A stretch of DNA of 64,000 bases from Salinimicrobium sp050750585 (GTDB lineage: Bacteria > Bacteroidota > Bacteroidia > Flavobacteriales > Flavobacteriaceae), in assembly GCF_050750585.1 (NCBI RefSeq), contig NZ_JBOJLM010000006.1:124001-188000 (forward strand), in the 5' to 3' direction. Positions 8,291-17,242 of this stretch are shown here, piece by piece (positions within the stretch are counted from its first letter, which is position 1; every line of letters starts with the position of its first letter). A program made the translations under genes and the position numbers. The notes under the pieces are model-generated. The model worked only from the letters and a program-made list of their open reading frames with translations, was not told the DNA's origin and did not search any database.

Positions 8291-8600
8291 GTGAGCAAGC
8301 CACTGAGAGAATAACACAAAGAAATTTAGTTCTTATCTAGTCTACACCTTTCTGTGGAAAAATTCATCATTTTTTGTTAATCTATTGGCTAAATCCCCAT
8401 ATTCAGCCATTATTATATGGAGAAATTTACATATCGACAGGGTTGTATGAAACCACTTACACAAACCGTAACCCATGGTAAATAAAGCGTTACGCCCTCT
8501 TCACCACATCTAGCACTAAATATTTCGTAGTATTTATTCTTCTTACTTCTTCAAAATGGAATTGGTATTGCTTCTATAGCTATGACCAAATACCACAATT
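8291..8600. other. Intergenic region downstream of the S41 peptidase
   Basis: About 300 AT-rich bases with no ORF or structure that I can support. Confidence 0.4.
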
Positions 8601-8756
8601 ATGAGATTAAGAGAAAAACGATTATACAAAAAAGTTTTCCTTGAGGCATATCTTGCGCAAATTAACTGGGATTGGCTATTTCTAAAAGGTCAATTGATCT
8701 TCACCGGAATTATTAGTCTTGGAACTATAATTTTCATCTTCTGGTTTTTGCTCTAA
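8601..8756 (+). CDS. Small membrane protein (hypothetical)
   Basis: A 51-residue ORF: basic amphipathic N-terminus (MRLREKRLYKKVFLEAYL) then a strongly hydrophobic helix (about 29-51) ending FIFWFLL at the stop. The composition is unlike chance AT-rich sequence, but no family is recognised and codon evidence is thin at this length. It is followed 118 bases later by the TonB receptor gene. Confidence 0.4.
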   Translation: MRLREKRLYKKVFLEAYLAQINWDWLFLKGQLIFTGIISLGTIIFIFWFLL

Positions 8757-8874
8757 CTCTAACCAGAAAAACTACTTTCCTCTGAAAACGCACTTCATCT
8801 TTAAGATCCTACAATTCAGTAGAATTTAGTTCTACAAACATTGTAAGCTGTTCATCTTTACAAAAATTTATAAG

Positions 8875-11031
8875 ATGAAGTCGGTATTTACATTGTTGGG
8901 ATTGTTCCTTACATTATCGTTGCAGGCCCAGAATCAAATTTCCGGAAAAGTAACCGACCGGAACGAGCAGCCAATTGCCGGTGCCAACGTTTACCTGGAA
9001 GGGACCTATGATGGTGCCACTACAAACTCTTTTGGAGAATTCTCTTTTTCTACCAAAAACCGGGGGGAACAAACCCTCGTGATCTCCTACATTTCTTTTG
9101 AAACCGCACGCAAAAAGATACAGGTAAACACTGCGCAGCACCTGTCTATAAAGCTCAGGGAAGATGTTACGGCTCTTGATGCTGTAACTCTTAGCGCCGG
9201 CACATTTTCTGCGGGAGATAACTCTAAAGTCACTGTGCTAAAACCTCTTGATGTAGTTACCACGGCAGGGGTGGCAGGAGATCTTATGGCCGCTTTGCAA
9301 ACCCTTCCCGGCACGCAGCCGGTAGGAGAAGATGGCCGCCTTTTTGTGAGAGGAGGTACAGCCGGAGAAACTTCTGTATTTATTGATGGGCTCAGGGTGT
9401 TCCGACCCTATACTTCTTCTGCTAATAACCTACCCAGTCGCGGGAGATACTCCCCTTTTCTTTTCGACGGAATAACTTTTTCTACAGGTGGCTATTCAGC
9501 CGAATATGGACAGGCACTCTCAGGGGTTTTACTCCTGAATACTATTGCCGAACCAGACCAAACTGAAACCAATATTTCGCTCATGAGTGTGGGTGGCGGG
9601 CTGGGGCACACTCAAAAATGGCAAAAATCTTCCCTCTCTTTAAATACAGGTTACATCAACCTTTCCCCCTATCTTAAATTGGTGCCCAATAATGAGCAGG
9701 CAAAATTTAAAAAACCATACCAGAGTTTTAGCAGTGAAAGTGTTTACAGAAAGCACAGCAAAAATGGCATTTTTAAGTGGTATACAGCTTATGAGCTTAC
9801 CAACCTCGAAGTACTACAACCCGATATTGACCAACCCCAGCCGGTAAACTTTAGCCTGAAAAATGAAAACCTCTACACCAACCTTTCCTACAAGTCGGCT
9901 CTTGGGAATGGCTGGAGTTTTAACCCCGGAGTAAGCGCCTCATATAGCCGCAACAAATTTGATATAGACCTCACCCAAATTGAAAATCGGGAATTGGCTG
10001 CCAATTTAAAACTGAAAATGAGCAAAAGGTTCAACAATCGCATAAAACTTCACTTCGGAGGAGAGTATATCTATAAAACTTTTTCTGAAGATTTTATTGC
10101 TTCTGAAAATACTGAAGAGCTTCAGATTAAACCCGAAGTTTCAGCAGGATTTGCTGAAGCCGATTTTATATTCAGTAAAAAATTTGCGCTCAAAATGGGT
10201 TTCCGCAGTACTTATCTGGACTTAAAAAAACAGTTTTACTGGTTACCCCGACTTTCAATGGCTATGAAAACCGGAAATGACGGACAGCTTTCCCTGGCCT
10301 ACGGACAATACCTGCAACAGCCTGAAACTGATTTACGAAAATTTGATCAAACCCTGGAGCCTGAAACCGCTACGCATTACATTCTAAATTATCAATGGAC
10401 GCGCCCCGGTTACATTTTACGGGCAGAAGCATATCACAAAGAATACAATGATCTCGTTAAGTTCAATACGCCCGAACCCGGCTATAATAGTGCTTATACC
10501 AATGAAGGATACGGTTACGCCCGTGGTGCTGATTTCTTTTTTAGGGATGATAAAAGTTTCGAAAACCTGCAGTATTGGATCTCTTACAGTTTCATTGACT
10601 CACAACGGGATTTTAGAAATTTCCCGATAAAGACCACTCCACAATTTGTCGCCAACCACACAGCAAGCCTGGTGACAAAATATTGGATTGAGGAATTAAA
10701 GAGTCAGGCGGGTTTCACCTATACCTTCGCTTCGGGAAGGCCTTATGAAGACCCCAATACTTCAGGATTTATGAATAGGAAAACGAAAAACTACAATAGC
10801 CTCAGCTTTAACTGGGCATATCTACTTAGTCAGCAAAAGATCATTTATTTCTCTGTCTCCAATGTTTTGGGTAGCAAGAATGTTTTTAATTATGATTACG
10901 CAAAAAAGGCTGATGAAAATGGCATTTTTGAGAGGCAGGCAATTACCCCGGCAGCCGACAGGTTCTTCTTTGTCGGGTTCTTCTGGACCATCAGCAGTAA
11001 TAAAAGCAAAAATCAACTGGATAATCTCTAA
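8875..11031 (+). CDS. TonB-dependent receptor with CarboxypepD_reg-like domain
   Basis: Outer-membrane importer of 718 residues. Signal peptide MKSVFTLLGLFLTLSLQAQ, then a beta-sandwich domain at about 20-100 (ISGKVTDRNEQPIAGANVYL), a plug domain at about 110-220 (GDLMAALQTLPGTQPVGEDGRLFVRGG and YSAEYGQALSGVL), then a beta-barrel ending in an aromatic strand (RFFFVGFFWTIS). Substrate unknown: no SusD partner or siderophore or vitamin genes are nearby, and the protein is short for a SusC. It heads a same-strand run with a periplasmic TPR-like gene and a LytTR two-component pair, so it may be controlled by, or feed signal to, that system. A small inverted repeat (GTAGAA/TTCTAC, 8818-8834) lies upstream. 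Confidence 0.93.
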   Translation: MKSVFTLLGLFLTLSLQAQNQISGKVTDRNEQPIAGANVYLEGTYDGATTNSFGEFSFSTKNRGEQTLVISYISFETARKKIQVNTAQHLSIKLREDVTALDAVTLSAGTFSAGDNSKVTVLKPLDVVTTAGVAGDLMAALQTLPGTQPVGEDGRLFVRGGTAGETSVFIDGLRVFRPYTSSANNLPSRGRYSPFLFDGITFSTGGYSAEYGQALSGVLLLNTIAEPDQTETNISLMSVGGGLGHTQKWQKSSLSLNTGYINLSPYLKLVPNNEQAKFKKPYQSFSSESVYRKHSKNGIFKWYTAYELTNLEVLQPDIDQPQPVNFSLKNENLYTNLSYKSALGNGWSFNPGVSASYSRNKFDIDLTQIENRELAANLKLKMSKRFNNRIKLHFGGEYIYKTFSEDFIASENTEELQIKPEVSAGFAEADFIFSKKFALKMGFRSTYLDLKKQFYWLPRLSMAMKTGNDGQLSLAYGQYLQQPETDLRKFDQTLEPETATHYILNYQWTRPGYILRAEAYHKEYNDLVKFNTPEPGYNSAYTNEGYGYARGADFFFRDDKSFENLQYWISYSFIDSQRDFRNFPIKTTPQFVANHTASLVTKYWIEELKSQAGFTYTFASGRPYEDPNTSGFMNRKTKNYNSLSFNWAYLLSQQKIIYFSVSNVLGSKNVFNYDYAKKADENGIFERQAITPAADRFFFVGFFWTISSNKSKNQLDNL
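9760..9774. repeat. Interspersed palindrome inside the TonB receptor gene, copy A
   Basis: AAAAATG-G-CATTTTT, perfect 7-base arms, in codons for NGIF within KHSKNGIFKW. Confidence 0.6.
10916..10929. repeat. Interspersed palindrome inside the TonB receptor gene, copy B
   Basis: AAAATG-G-CATTTT core, also in codons for NGIF (DENGIFERQ). Both copies use the same reading phase. Confidence 0.6.
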
Positions 11032-11144
11032 AGGTTTCAGTTCGTCATTAAAATATTACAGTTCAGTAAAAATGAATTCAGGCTTGAACAAAAAAACTGC
11101 AATTTCGAAATAGATTTTAATATTAACCGTATAACCACACCATT

Positions 11145-11780
11145 ATGCAAGCATTTATCATCACTGTCGCCCTCTCCCTTTTCACTGCTATTGGTTTAAA
11201 CGCCCAGACACAATATGAGCAGGAAATGACCAGAGCCCTGGAGTTATGGGAAGATCAAAAACCCGAAGAGGCAGCCAATCTTTTTGAACGTATTGCCGGC
11301 GCCGAAGCAGAAAATTGGCTTCCGTATTACTATGCATCACAAATTAAGATCGTGGAAAGCTTCCCTGTGACCAACAGAGCCCAAAAAGAAAAAATGCTTA
11401 AAGAAGCTCAGAATTTACTGGATAAAGCAAAAAACCGCAATGCCGATAAAGTAGAGATCATGATCCTTCAGGCCATGTTACACACCTCAAGGCTCACCAT
11501 AGACCCTTCAACCTACGGGATGAAACTGGCGCCTGTGATTTCAGGAATTTATTCTGAAGCTTCTAAACTAGACCCAGACAACCCCCGGTTATTTCTCTCA
11601 AAAACTGAATGGGATATGGGCACTGCAGCCTACTATGGTGAAGACCCCACTAAATATTGTCCTACTTTAGAAGCAGGGCTTGAGCTCTTTGCAGAAGAAG
11701 ATCACGCTCCCACAGTGGCTCCCGCATGGGGGGAAGAAAGAATGAAAAAGCTCATTGAACAGACATGTAACAACAAGTAG
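11145..11780 (+). CDS. Secreted TPR-like protein, function unknown
   Basis: 211 residues with a Sec signal peptide (MQAFIITVALSLFTAIGLNAQ, cleavage after about 21) and helical-repeat character: ALELWEDQKPEEAANLFERIAGAEAENWLPYYYASQ resembles a tetratricopeptide unit, as does the following helix pair. Two Cys in the C-terminal third (KYCPTLEAG and IEQTCNNK) could form a disulfide in the periplasm. It lies 113 bases after the TonB receptor and 81 before the kinase gene. Proteins of this type recur beside such receptors in Flavobacteriaceae, but I know of no assigned role. Confidence 0.75.
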   Translation: MQAFIITVALSLFTAIGLNAQTQYEQEMTRALELWEDQKPEEAANLFERIAGAEAENWLPYYYASQIKIVESFPVTNRAQKEKMLKEAQNLLDKAKNRNADKVEIMILQAMLHTSRLTIDPSTYGMKLAPVISGIYSEASKLDPDNPRLFLSKTEWDMGTAAYYGEDPTKYCPTLEAGLELFAEEDHAPTVAPAWGEERMKKLIEQTCNNK

Positions 11781-11861
11781 TCTTTAACAGTACCCCAAAA
11801 AAATATATATTTAAAAAACCGGAAAAGAAACCGAAATTAGCTCATCTCAAATACTAAAAAA

Positions 11862-13187
11862 GTGAAAGAAATCCTCAAAATCATAAAGATCTCAATTATT
11901 ATTTGTGCAGGACTCGTTCTCATAAATAGCCTTTTTGGTGCACACCGTTGGGAAAACATAATGGACTGGAGTGTATGGGGAACATACTTTTTTTATTCTT
12001 TCGTTCTCACCGCCCTAAACTCCACATACTTCAACCTTTTTGCCAGGAAGATTGGATGGCAGGGAGCGAATTTAATGAGGATTATTTTGGCAGCTGTGGG
12101 TTCTATTGTGCTTACAATGATAGGCTTTTTTCTTTGCAGGCTTATAGATGAGACGCTTTTCCAGGGCTTCACGGTACAGCATTTCTTAGCCAATGAAAAG
12201 CTGAGCTATTATCTTTTTCCCTTATTCTTAACCGCCTTTATATCGCTTATTTTTCATCTGGTGTATTTTTATAAAGCACTCCAGGATAAAAGAGTTACAG
12301 AACAAAAAATCATTGCAGGTAATGCTTCAGCTAAATTTGAGAGCCTTAAGAATCAAATTGATCCGCATTTTTTATTCAATAGTCTTAACGTACTTACTTC
12401 CCTTATTGAAGAAAATCCAGAGCAGGCCCAAAAATTCACTACCGGTCTTTCCAAGATTTACAGGTATGTACTGGAGCAAAAAAACAAGGAGCTGGTAGAC
12501 CTTGAGGAGGAAATTAAATTTGCGGTGACCTATATAAACCTTTTAAAAATGAGGTTTGAAAACAGCATTTATTTTGAGGTTCCCGGGCAACTGTCTACCC
12601 CCGAAGCCAAAGTTGTTCCTTTATCTTTACAACTCTTGCTGGAAAATACTATAAAACACAACGTAGTGAGTGAAAACAAACCTCTGCGCATTAAAATATT
12701 TGAAGAAGACGGTTACCTGGTGCTGGAGAATAACCTTCAGGAAAAAGAAGTTTTACAAAAACGTGCGGGAGTAGGGCTACAAAACATTGTTAGCCGGTAT
12801 GGTCTTGTAACCCGACGGGAAGTCCAGATTATTAAAGAATCAAAGAACTTTTCAGTAAAAATTCCGATACTCACCAAACAAATCAACATCATGAAAACAG
12901 AAAATATATCAGAAAACAATGCATATTTTAAAGCTAAGCGACGAGTAAAAGAGATTAAGGAATTCTACGGGAATTTAATCTCTTACTGTCTTGTGATCCC
13001 TGGGCTCGTTTTAGTTAACTACTATACTTATTGGGACTTCCAGTGGTTCTGGTTTCCAATGGCAGGCTGGGGTCTTGGACTTGTAATTCATGGCTTCTCG
13101 GTCTTTGGTTACGGTGCCAACTGGGAAGAACGAAAAATACAGGAATTGATGGAAAAAGAAAAACAATGCACAAAAACCTGGAACTAA
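11862..13187 (+). CDS. LytS-type sensor histidine kinase with C-terminal 2TM domain
   Basis: Membrane sensor kinase of 441 residues, GTG start. Four hydrophobic helices lie in residues 1-140. A His_kinase domain follows with KFESLKNQIDPHFLFNSLN (phospho-acceptor His near 169) and the ATPase lobe LLLENTIKHN (about 260) and GVGLQNI. From about residue 344 a separate 2TM domain begins (AKRRVKEIKEFYGNLISYC ending NWEERKIQELMEKEK). An internal ATG at 12891 marks exactly where a free-standing 2TM protein would start, so the gene may be a fusion or may also make the 2TM part alone. Its stop overlaps the next start (TAATG), and the LytTR regulator two genes on is the obvious partner. Confidence 0.9.
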   Translation: MKEILKIIKISIIICAGLVLINSLFGAHRWENIMDWSVWGTYFFYSFVLTALNSTYFNLFARKIGWQGANLMRIILAAVGSIVLTMIGFFLCRLIDETLFQGFTVQHFLANEKLSYYLFPLFLTAFISLIFHLVYFYKALQDKRVTEQKIIAGNASAKFESLKNQIDPHFLFNSLNVLTSLIEENPEQAQKFTTGLSKIYRYVLEQKNKELVDLEEEIKFAVTYINLLKMRFENSIYFEVPGQLSTPEAKVVPLSLQLLLENTIKHNVVSENKPLRIKIFEEDGYLVLENNLQEKEVLQKRAGVGLQNIVSRYGLVTRREVQIIKESKNFSVKIPILTKQINIMKTENISENNAYFKAKRRVKEIKEFYGNLISYCLVIPGLVLVNYYTYWDFQWFWFPMAGWGLGLVIHGFSVFGYGANWEERKIQELMEKEKQCTKTWN

Positions 13188-13498
13188 TGGAAACAAATGA
13201 TAAATCCTTTCAGTATCAACTCGCTAAAAAAAGGGTGAAAAAAATTAAAGGATTTTATGTCCACATGCTGGTGTACCTGTTTATTAATATTGCCATTATT
13301 GCAGTGAATACAAGAGGAAGAGGCTTAATTGAAGGCATGCAGGATCTGGGTAATTACTTCACTGCCTTCTTTTGGGGAATTGGACTATTTTTTCATTGGT
13401 GGAATGTTTTTGGTCCCGATGTTTTCTTCGGAAAGAACTGGGAAGAGCGAAAAATCAGGGAGCTTATCGATAAGGAACAGAGAAAGACCTGGGAATAA
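13187..13498 (+). CDS. 2TM domain protein
   Basis: 103-residue membrane protein, a second copy of the 2TM domain that ends the preceding kinase: AKKRVKKIKGFYVHMLVYLFINIAIIAVN, a second helix NYFTAFFWGIGLFFHWWNVFG, then KNWEERKIRELIDKEQ. I chose the ATG at 13187 because it overlaps the kinase stop as TAATG; an ATG 21 bases upstream (13166) is also possible. Two tandem 2TM units between a kinase and a LytTR regulator suggest a membrane accessory of the signalling pair. Mechanism unknown. Confidence 0.85.
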   Translation: METNDKSFQYQLAKKRVKKIKGFYVHMLVYLFINIAIIAVNTRGRGLIEGMQDLGNYFTAFFWGIGLFFHWWNVFGPDVFFGKNWEERKIRELIDKEQRKTWE

Positions 13499-13508
13499 AT
13501 TTTTATAG

Positions 13509-14261
13509 ATGATACAAGCAGTTATTGTTGAAGACGAAAAACCATCTGCGCGAAGGTTGCAGCGCATGTTGGAGAGCCTGGGAGTAAAAGTAAGAACCAT
13601 CCTTCATTCTGTTGAGGAAGCCCGCGATTGGTTTTTAGAAAATGAGCACCCCCATTTAATCTTTTTAGACATCCAGTTGAGCGATGGGCTTTCCTTCGAA
13701 ATCTTTGAAGATATTGAGATTAAAAGTCCGATTATATTCACCACTGCCTATGACGAATATGCACTGCAGGCTTTCAAGCTAAATAGTATAGATTACCTCC
13801 TGAAGCCTATAGATGACGAAGAGCTGGCAGCCGCTGTTAAAAAGTTTCAAAACAACCATCAAAAAAGGGATGTTAATGTAAGCTTTAATGAGCTGAAATC
13901 TCTGCTAAACATCCCCGGTTCAGGTTTTAAAAAGCGTTTCTCCATACAGGTGGGCCAGCATTTAAAGCTCATAGATGTTTCAGAAGTTGTTTGCTTTTAT
14001 TCCGAAAATAAGGCCACCTACCTTCATACTTCCGGAAACAGAAGTTACCTGCTGGATGGTAGCCTGGACAAGCTGGAGTCTGAATTAGATCCTGAAAGAT
14101 TCTTTAGGGTAAGTAGAAAATTCATTATCGCATTGGAGGCTATTGAAGACATACTCACCTATTCAAATATGCGGCTTGAAGTAAAACTGAAGAATTACAA
14201 TGGGGAGCAGATCATAGTAAGCCGGGAACGGGTGAAAGATTTTAAAGATTGGCTGCAGTAA
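13509..14261 (+). CDS. LytTR family response regulator
   Basis: DNA-binding response regulator of 250 residues. The receiver domain (1-120) has the acidic pair VEDEKPS, the phospho-acceptor in LIFLDIQLSDG (Asp near 55), Thr in FTTAYDEYAL and Lys in YLLKPID. The LytTR domain (about 140-250) has FSIQVGQHLKLIDVSEVVCFYSENKATYL and RFFRVSRKFIIALEAI. Last gene of the run beginning with the TonB receptor, 10 bases after the 2TM gene. Likely targets are its own operon; LytTR proteins usually bind paired direct repeats, which I could not identify upstream of 8875. Confidence 0.94.
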   Translation: MIQAVIVEDEKPSARRLQRMLESLGVKVRTILHSVEEARDWFLENEHPHLIFLDIQLSDGLSFEIFEDIEIKSPIIFTTAYDEYALQAFKLNSIDYLLKPIDDEELAAAVKKFQNNHQKRDVNVSFNELKSLLNIPGSGFKKRFSIQVGQHLKLIDVSEVVCFYSENKATYLHTSGNRSYLLDGSLDKLESELDPERFFRVSRKFIIALEAIEDILTYSNMRLEVKLKNYNGEQIIVSRERVKDFKDWLQ

Positions 14262-14417
14262 TTGTGAAGTATTCCTGTTTTCTATACGAAATCATATCCA
14301 TGAAGATATCTCGATAAGAAAGTAAAAGCCAAAAAAGAAGCCGCCTTCTCTACGAGCATTCCGGTTACCCTACATTCCCGGAAGCATGGCAGAAAATGAC
14401 GGCCTTTCTTTATCTAG

Positions 14418-15083
14418 TTAGATCAATTTAAGATCTTTCAATATACCCACTAAATGTGGAGTTGTATTGGCTCCAAAATCTTCGCGAAGCTCTTTTAGTC
14501 TTTTTTCTATAGAACTCCTGCTGTTTGGTGTGATTCCCCTTGTTTTAAAATCCCCCTCTATTTCATCCTGCGTATAACCTGTAGCAATAGACTTTAAAAG
14601 TTCCATCTCCCAGTCTCCCAGAATTAAAATAGTGTCGTCTCTCAAAAGTCTTTCAATGCGCAAAGAATTGTACTTATCACCTTTGTTGACCGCCTGAATT
14701 GCCTCCCTGAGGTCGCGCATGCCATGCCGGTCTTTAGACACATATCCATCAATATTTCCCGATTCCCAAAGGGTACGAACAGTTTGTGGATTATCTTCAA
14801 TAGTGTTTACCAACACCTTTAAATCGGGGTCTTCTTCTTTAACCGCTGAAATCAATTCTTTACCTGACCTTAATTTCTCAGGACGATAATCGGGCCTGAA
14901 AGATAGGTCACAAATAAGAAGATCAAATGGACTCCCTTCCCTTTTTGCCTTTTTAAAAAGCAACCAGGCTTCATCGCAATATTGGGCATGTTCTACCGTG
15001 CATATTCCAAGATCATTCAGTAATCCGGCCACTGCCAGGTTAATACTGTCAATATCTTCTGCTACAAGTACCTTCTGAAACAT
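14418..15083 (-). CDS. Response regulator with C-terminal helix-turn-helix
   Basis: 221 residues from the ATG at 15083 (MFQKVLVAEDIDSINLAVAG). The frame extends 8 codons to a GTG, less likely because the receiver normally begins within a few residues of VLVAEDID. Receiver Asp lies in LLICDLSF, the switch residue in VLVNTIEDNP and Lys in GYVSKDRHG. The C-terminal part (about 155-221, ELLKSIATGYTQDEIEGDFKTRGITPNSRSSIEKRLKEL) resembles a NarL/LuxR-type HTH but is divergent. Orphan: no kinase adjoins it. It is divergent from the membrane EEP gene, so joint regulation is possible. Confidence 0.85.
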   Translation of the reverse strand: MFQKVLVAEDIDSINLAVAGLLNDLGICTVEHAQYCDEAWLLFKKAKREGSPFDLLICDLSFRPDYRPEKLRSGKELISAVKEEDPDLKVLVNTIEDNPQTVRTLWESGNIDGYVSKDRHGMRDLREAIQAVNKGDKYNSLRIERLLRDDTILILGDWEMELLKSIATGYTQDEIEGDFKTRGITPNSRSSIEKRLKELREDFGANTTPHLVGILKDLKLI

Positions 15084-15127
15084 CGCTCTTTGAACAGGTA
15101 AACCCACTTTAATGACTTTCTTTGCCC

Positions 15128-15135
15128 CAAAATTA
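15128..15135 (-). promoter_or_regulatory. Candidate -7 box of the orphan response regulator
   Basis: Minus strand TAATTTTG matches TAnnTTTG, 44 bases before the chosen ATG. Confidence 0.45.
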
Positions 15136-15304
15136 AGACAAACAATTCAGGTTCTATTACGGAAAACCGTAATTCACTAAAAAAAACGAAAACGTTTGAG
15201 ATTTTTTATTTCAATATTTCCCGCTGCTGCACCCTTAGCAGCTTGAGTTTAAAAGAATTCAGCAAGAAAAGAACTGTGCAGGTTTTCAAATAAACACAAA
15301 ACAG

Positions 15305-15312
15305 TATATTTG
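15305..15312 (+). promoter_or_regulatory. Candidate -7 box of the EEP-family gene
   Basis: TATATTTG, a perfect match, ends 23 bases before the ATG at 15336. The base triplet 19 positions upstream is TTT instead of TTG. Confidence 0.55.
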
Positions 15313-15335
15313 AAGCAGCTATCTTAACCAAGAAT

Positions 15336-16421
15336 ATGAATATTGCAGAAGTAACTGCTTACATCCTCAGTTTTATAATCCTGTTTCCCACAGCGGCCTC
15401 AATAAGCCGATTTGACCAGTGGTGGATTAGAGATTTCGATTTTCCCAGATTGCAGATAAGTGTTCTTATCCTTGCGGTGATAATCTACAATGCCGTAGCT
15501 TTCGACTTTAGTTCGGTATGGGAGACGATCATAACCGTGGTGGTAGGATTAAGCTTTATTTACCAGGCCATAAAGATCTATCCCTACACTTACCTGGCTT
15601 CAAAACAGGTAAAAGTATACCGGGGAAAGGAGGTAGAAAGACAGGTGTCAATCCTTGTTAGCAATGTACTTACAACCAATACTAAATACGATAAGCTCGT
15701 TAAACTCATAATTCGGGAGAACCCCGATCTTGTTCTTACCCTGGAAAGTGATGAAATATGGGAAAAAGAGCTAAGTCGTATAGAAGAAGAATATCCTTAT
15801 ACGGTGAAAATTCCGCTTGAAAATCTCTACGGAATGCACCTCTACTCAAAACTTGAGCTGGAGGATATTGATGTTAAATATATCATTTCAGAAGAAATTC
15901 CTTCAATTCACGGAAAGGTAAAACTAAGATCGGGAGAAAAGGTAAATATTCACTGTCTTCACCCCAAGCCTCCAAGCCCTTCTGAAGATGATACTTCCAC
16001 AAACCGCGATGCAGAGCTACTGCTGGTAGGAAGAGAAATAGATGGTAAAAATTCTACCCTCGTCTTTGGAGATCTTAATGATGTGGCTTGGTCAAGAACC
16101 ACGAAACTTTTCCTTCGTTTAAGCGGACTTCTTGATCCGCGTATTGGTCGTGGCTTTTACAATACTTTTCATGCACAATACCCCGTTTTCAGGTGGCCTT
16201 TAGACCACGTTTTCCACAGCAGCGATTTTCTGCTGCTAAGCTTAAAAAGACTGGAAAAAATGGGATCAGACCACTTCCCTATGTTCATTAAACTTGTCTA
16301 TCAACCTGAAAACGTAGAGAAAAATGGCAATGGCGAAACCGAAGAACCCGATGATGAAGAAAAGGAATGGGCCGAAGAAAAAATAGACAAAGGCCAACAT
16401 CCTGAGTCACATCAATCTTAA
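15336..16421 (+). CDS. Membrane-anchored endonuclease/exonuclease/phosphatase family protein
   Basis: 361 residues. Three hydrophobic helices (about 5-22, 45-62, 67-85) anchor it, leaving an EEP-fold catalytic domain (about 103-335), probably on the outer face by analogy with similar proteins. Conserved elements: NVLTTNTKYDKLVKLI, DLVLTLES (metal-binding Glu), HCLHPKPPSP, VFGDLNDVAWS (the family's GDxN) and GSDHFPMFIKL (catalytic His). The tail is highly acidic. EEP proteins include nucleases and phosphodiesterases for lipids or sugars; substrate cannot be told here. Normal base composition, in contrast to the AT-rich cassette that follows. Confidence 0.88.
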   Translation: MNIAEVTAYILSFIILFPTAASISRFDQWWIRDFDFPRLQISVLILAVIIYNAVAFDFSSVWETIITVVVGLSFIYQAIKIYPYTYLASKQVKVYRGKEVERQVSILVSNVLTTNTKYDKLVKLIIRENPDLVLTLESDEIWEKELSRIEEEYPYTVKIPLENLYGMHLYSKLELEDIDVKYIISEEIPSIHGKVKLRSGEKVNIHCLHPKPPSPSEDDTSTNRDAELLLVGREIDGKNSTLVFGDLNDVAWSRTTKLFLRLSGLLDPRIGRGFYNTFHAQYPVFRWPLDHVFHSSDFLLLSLKRLEKMGSDHFPMFIKLVYQPENVEKNGNGETEEPDDEEKEWAEEKIDKGQHPESHQS

Positions 16422-16455
16422 TTATTCTTTACAGTTTTTTTACTTTTATTCGGAG

Positions 16456-16467
16456 GTTGCCAACAAT
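16456..16467 (+). repeat. Left direct repeat bounding the accessory cassette
   Basis: GTTGCCAACAAT, repeated exactly at 17492-17503. The first cassette gene starts 5 bases after it. Confidence 0.75.
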
Positions 16468-16471
16468 TAAT

Positions 16472-17242
16472 ATGAAAAATGCAGATTTCTTAATCGACTG
16501 GTATCATAAAGAAAATGAGAGAAAAGATTCTCTAAACAATTCTTTAAATATTCCGATTGGTATATTAACAGGGTTGTTTATTCTTTTCTTTTTCTTATTT
16601 AAGGAATTTAAGCTGGAGAAGGATTTCAGTTTGACTCTAAATATCATCTTCTATATCTTCCTGTTTTTAGCTATAGTTGCTTGGATAGTTGTTGTCTACA
16701 ATTTATTCGGTTCTTACAATAACTTTTTTAAAGGCTATACATATCAAGCACTTCCATATCCGACGATATTGGAAAAGCATTATGCAGATTTAGAATTATT
16801 CTGCGAAGAGAACAAGGATGAACTCGATGAGAACACTACACCAGAAACCTTGTATAAAGATCAATTTCAAGATATGTTGTCGGGGTATCTAAATGTAAAC
16901 ATCAACAATAACGACTTAAAAGCCTCTTTTTTGTTTACAGCAAAAAAGTATTTAATATGGTGTTTTATTTTAGTATTATTAAGTTGTTTCCCATTTAGTT
17001 ATAATTATCAAAAGCACAATAACACTGAAAAAATTAATAAAATTGAAATCTCAAACTTAGAAGAAATCCTAGCAATATTAACTTTAACTAAGATCAATGA
17101 GCAAAAAGCCGACACCACCACCACCGCCACCACCGAGATTTATAAAAGAAGGAAATCGGCCGACTCCGCCGCCGCCGCCACCTCCAAGAACAAATCCTCC
17201 AAGAACAAATCCTCCAAGAACAAATCCTCCAAAACGAGGTAG
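16472..17242 (+). CDS. Cassette gene 1: membrane protein of unknown function
   Basis: 256 residues from the ATG at 16472 (MKNADFLIDWYHKENERKDSLNNS). A TTG five codons upstream lies inside the direct repeat and is unlikely. Two close hydrophobic helices (about 27-47 and 55-79) and a third (about 160-177) flank a hydrophilic stretch, the layout of small membrane effector proteins. Base composition is far more AT-rich than neighbouring genes. The last 48 codons overlap another frame that encodes a proline-rich protein; in this frame they give a low-complexity Thr/Ala/Ser/Lys tail (TTTTATTEI, SSKNKSSKNKSSKTR) with no structure. The real functional end may therefore be near residue 208. No family recognised. 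Confidence 0.7.
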   Translation: MKNADFLIDWYHKENERKDSLNNSLNIPIGILTGLFILFFFLFKEFKLEKDFSLTLNIIFYIFLFLAIVAWIVVVYNLFGSYNNFFKGYTYQALPYPTILEKHYADLELFCEENKDELDENTTPETLYKDQFQDMLSGYLNVNINNNDLKASFLFTAKKYLIWCFILVLLSCFPFSYNYQKHNNTEKINKIEISNLEEILAILTLTKINEQKADTTTTATTEIYKRRKSADSAAAATSKNKSSKNKSSKNKSSKTR

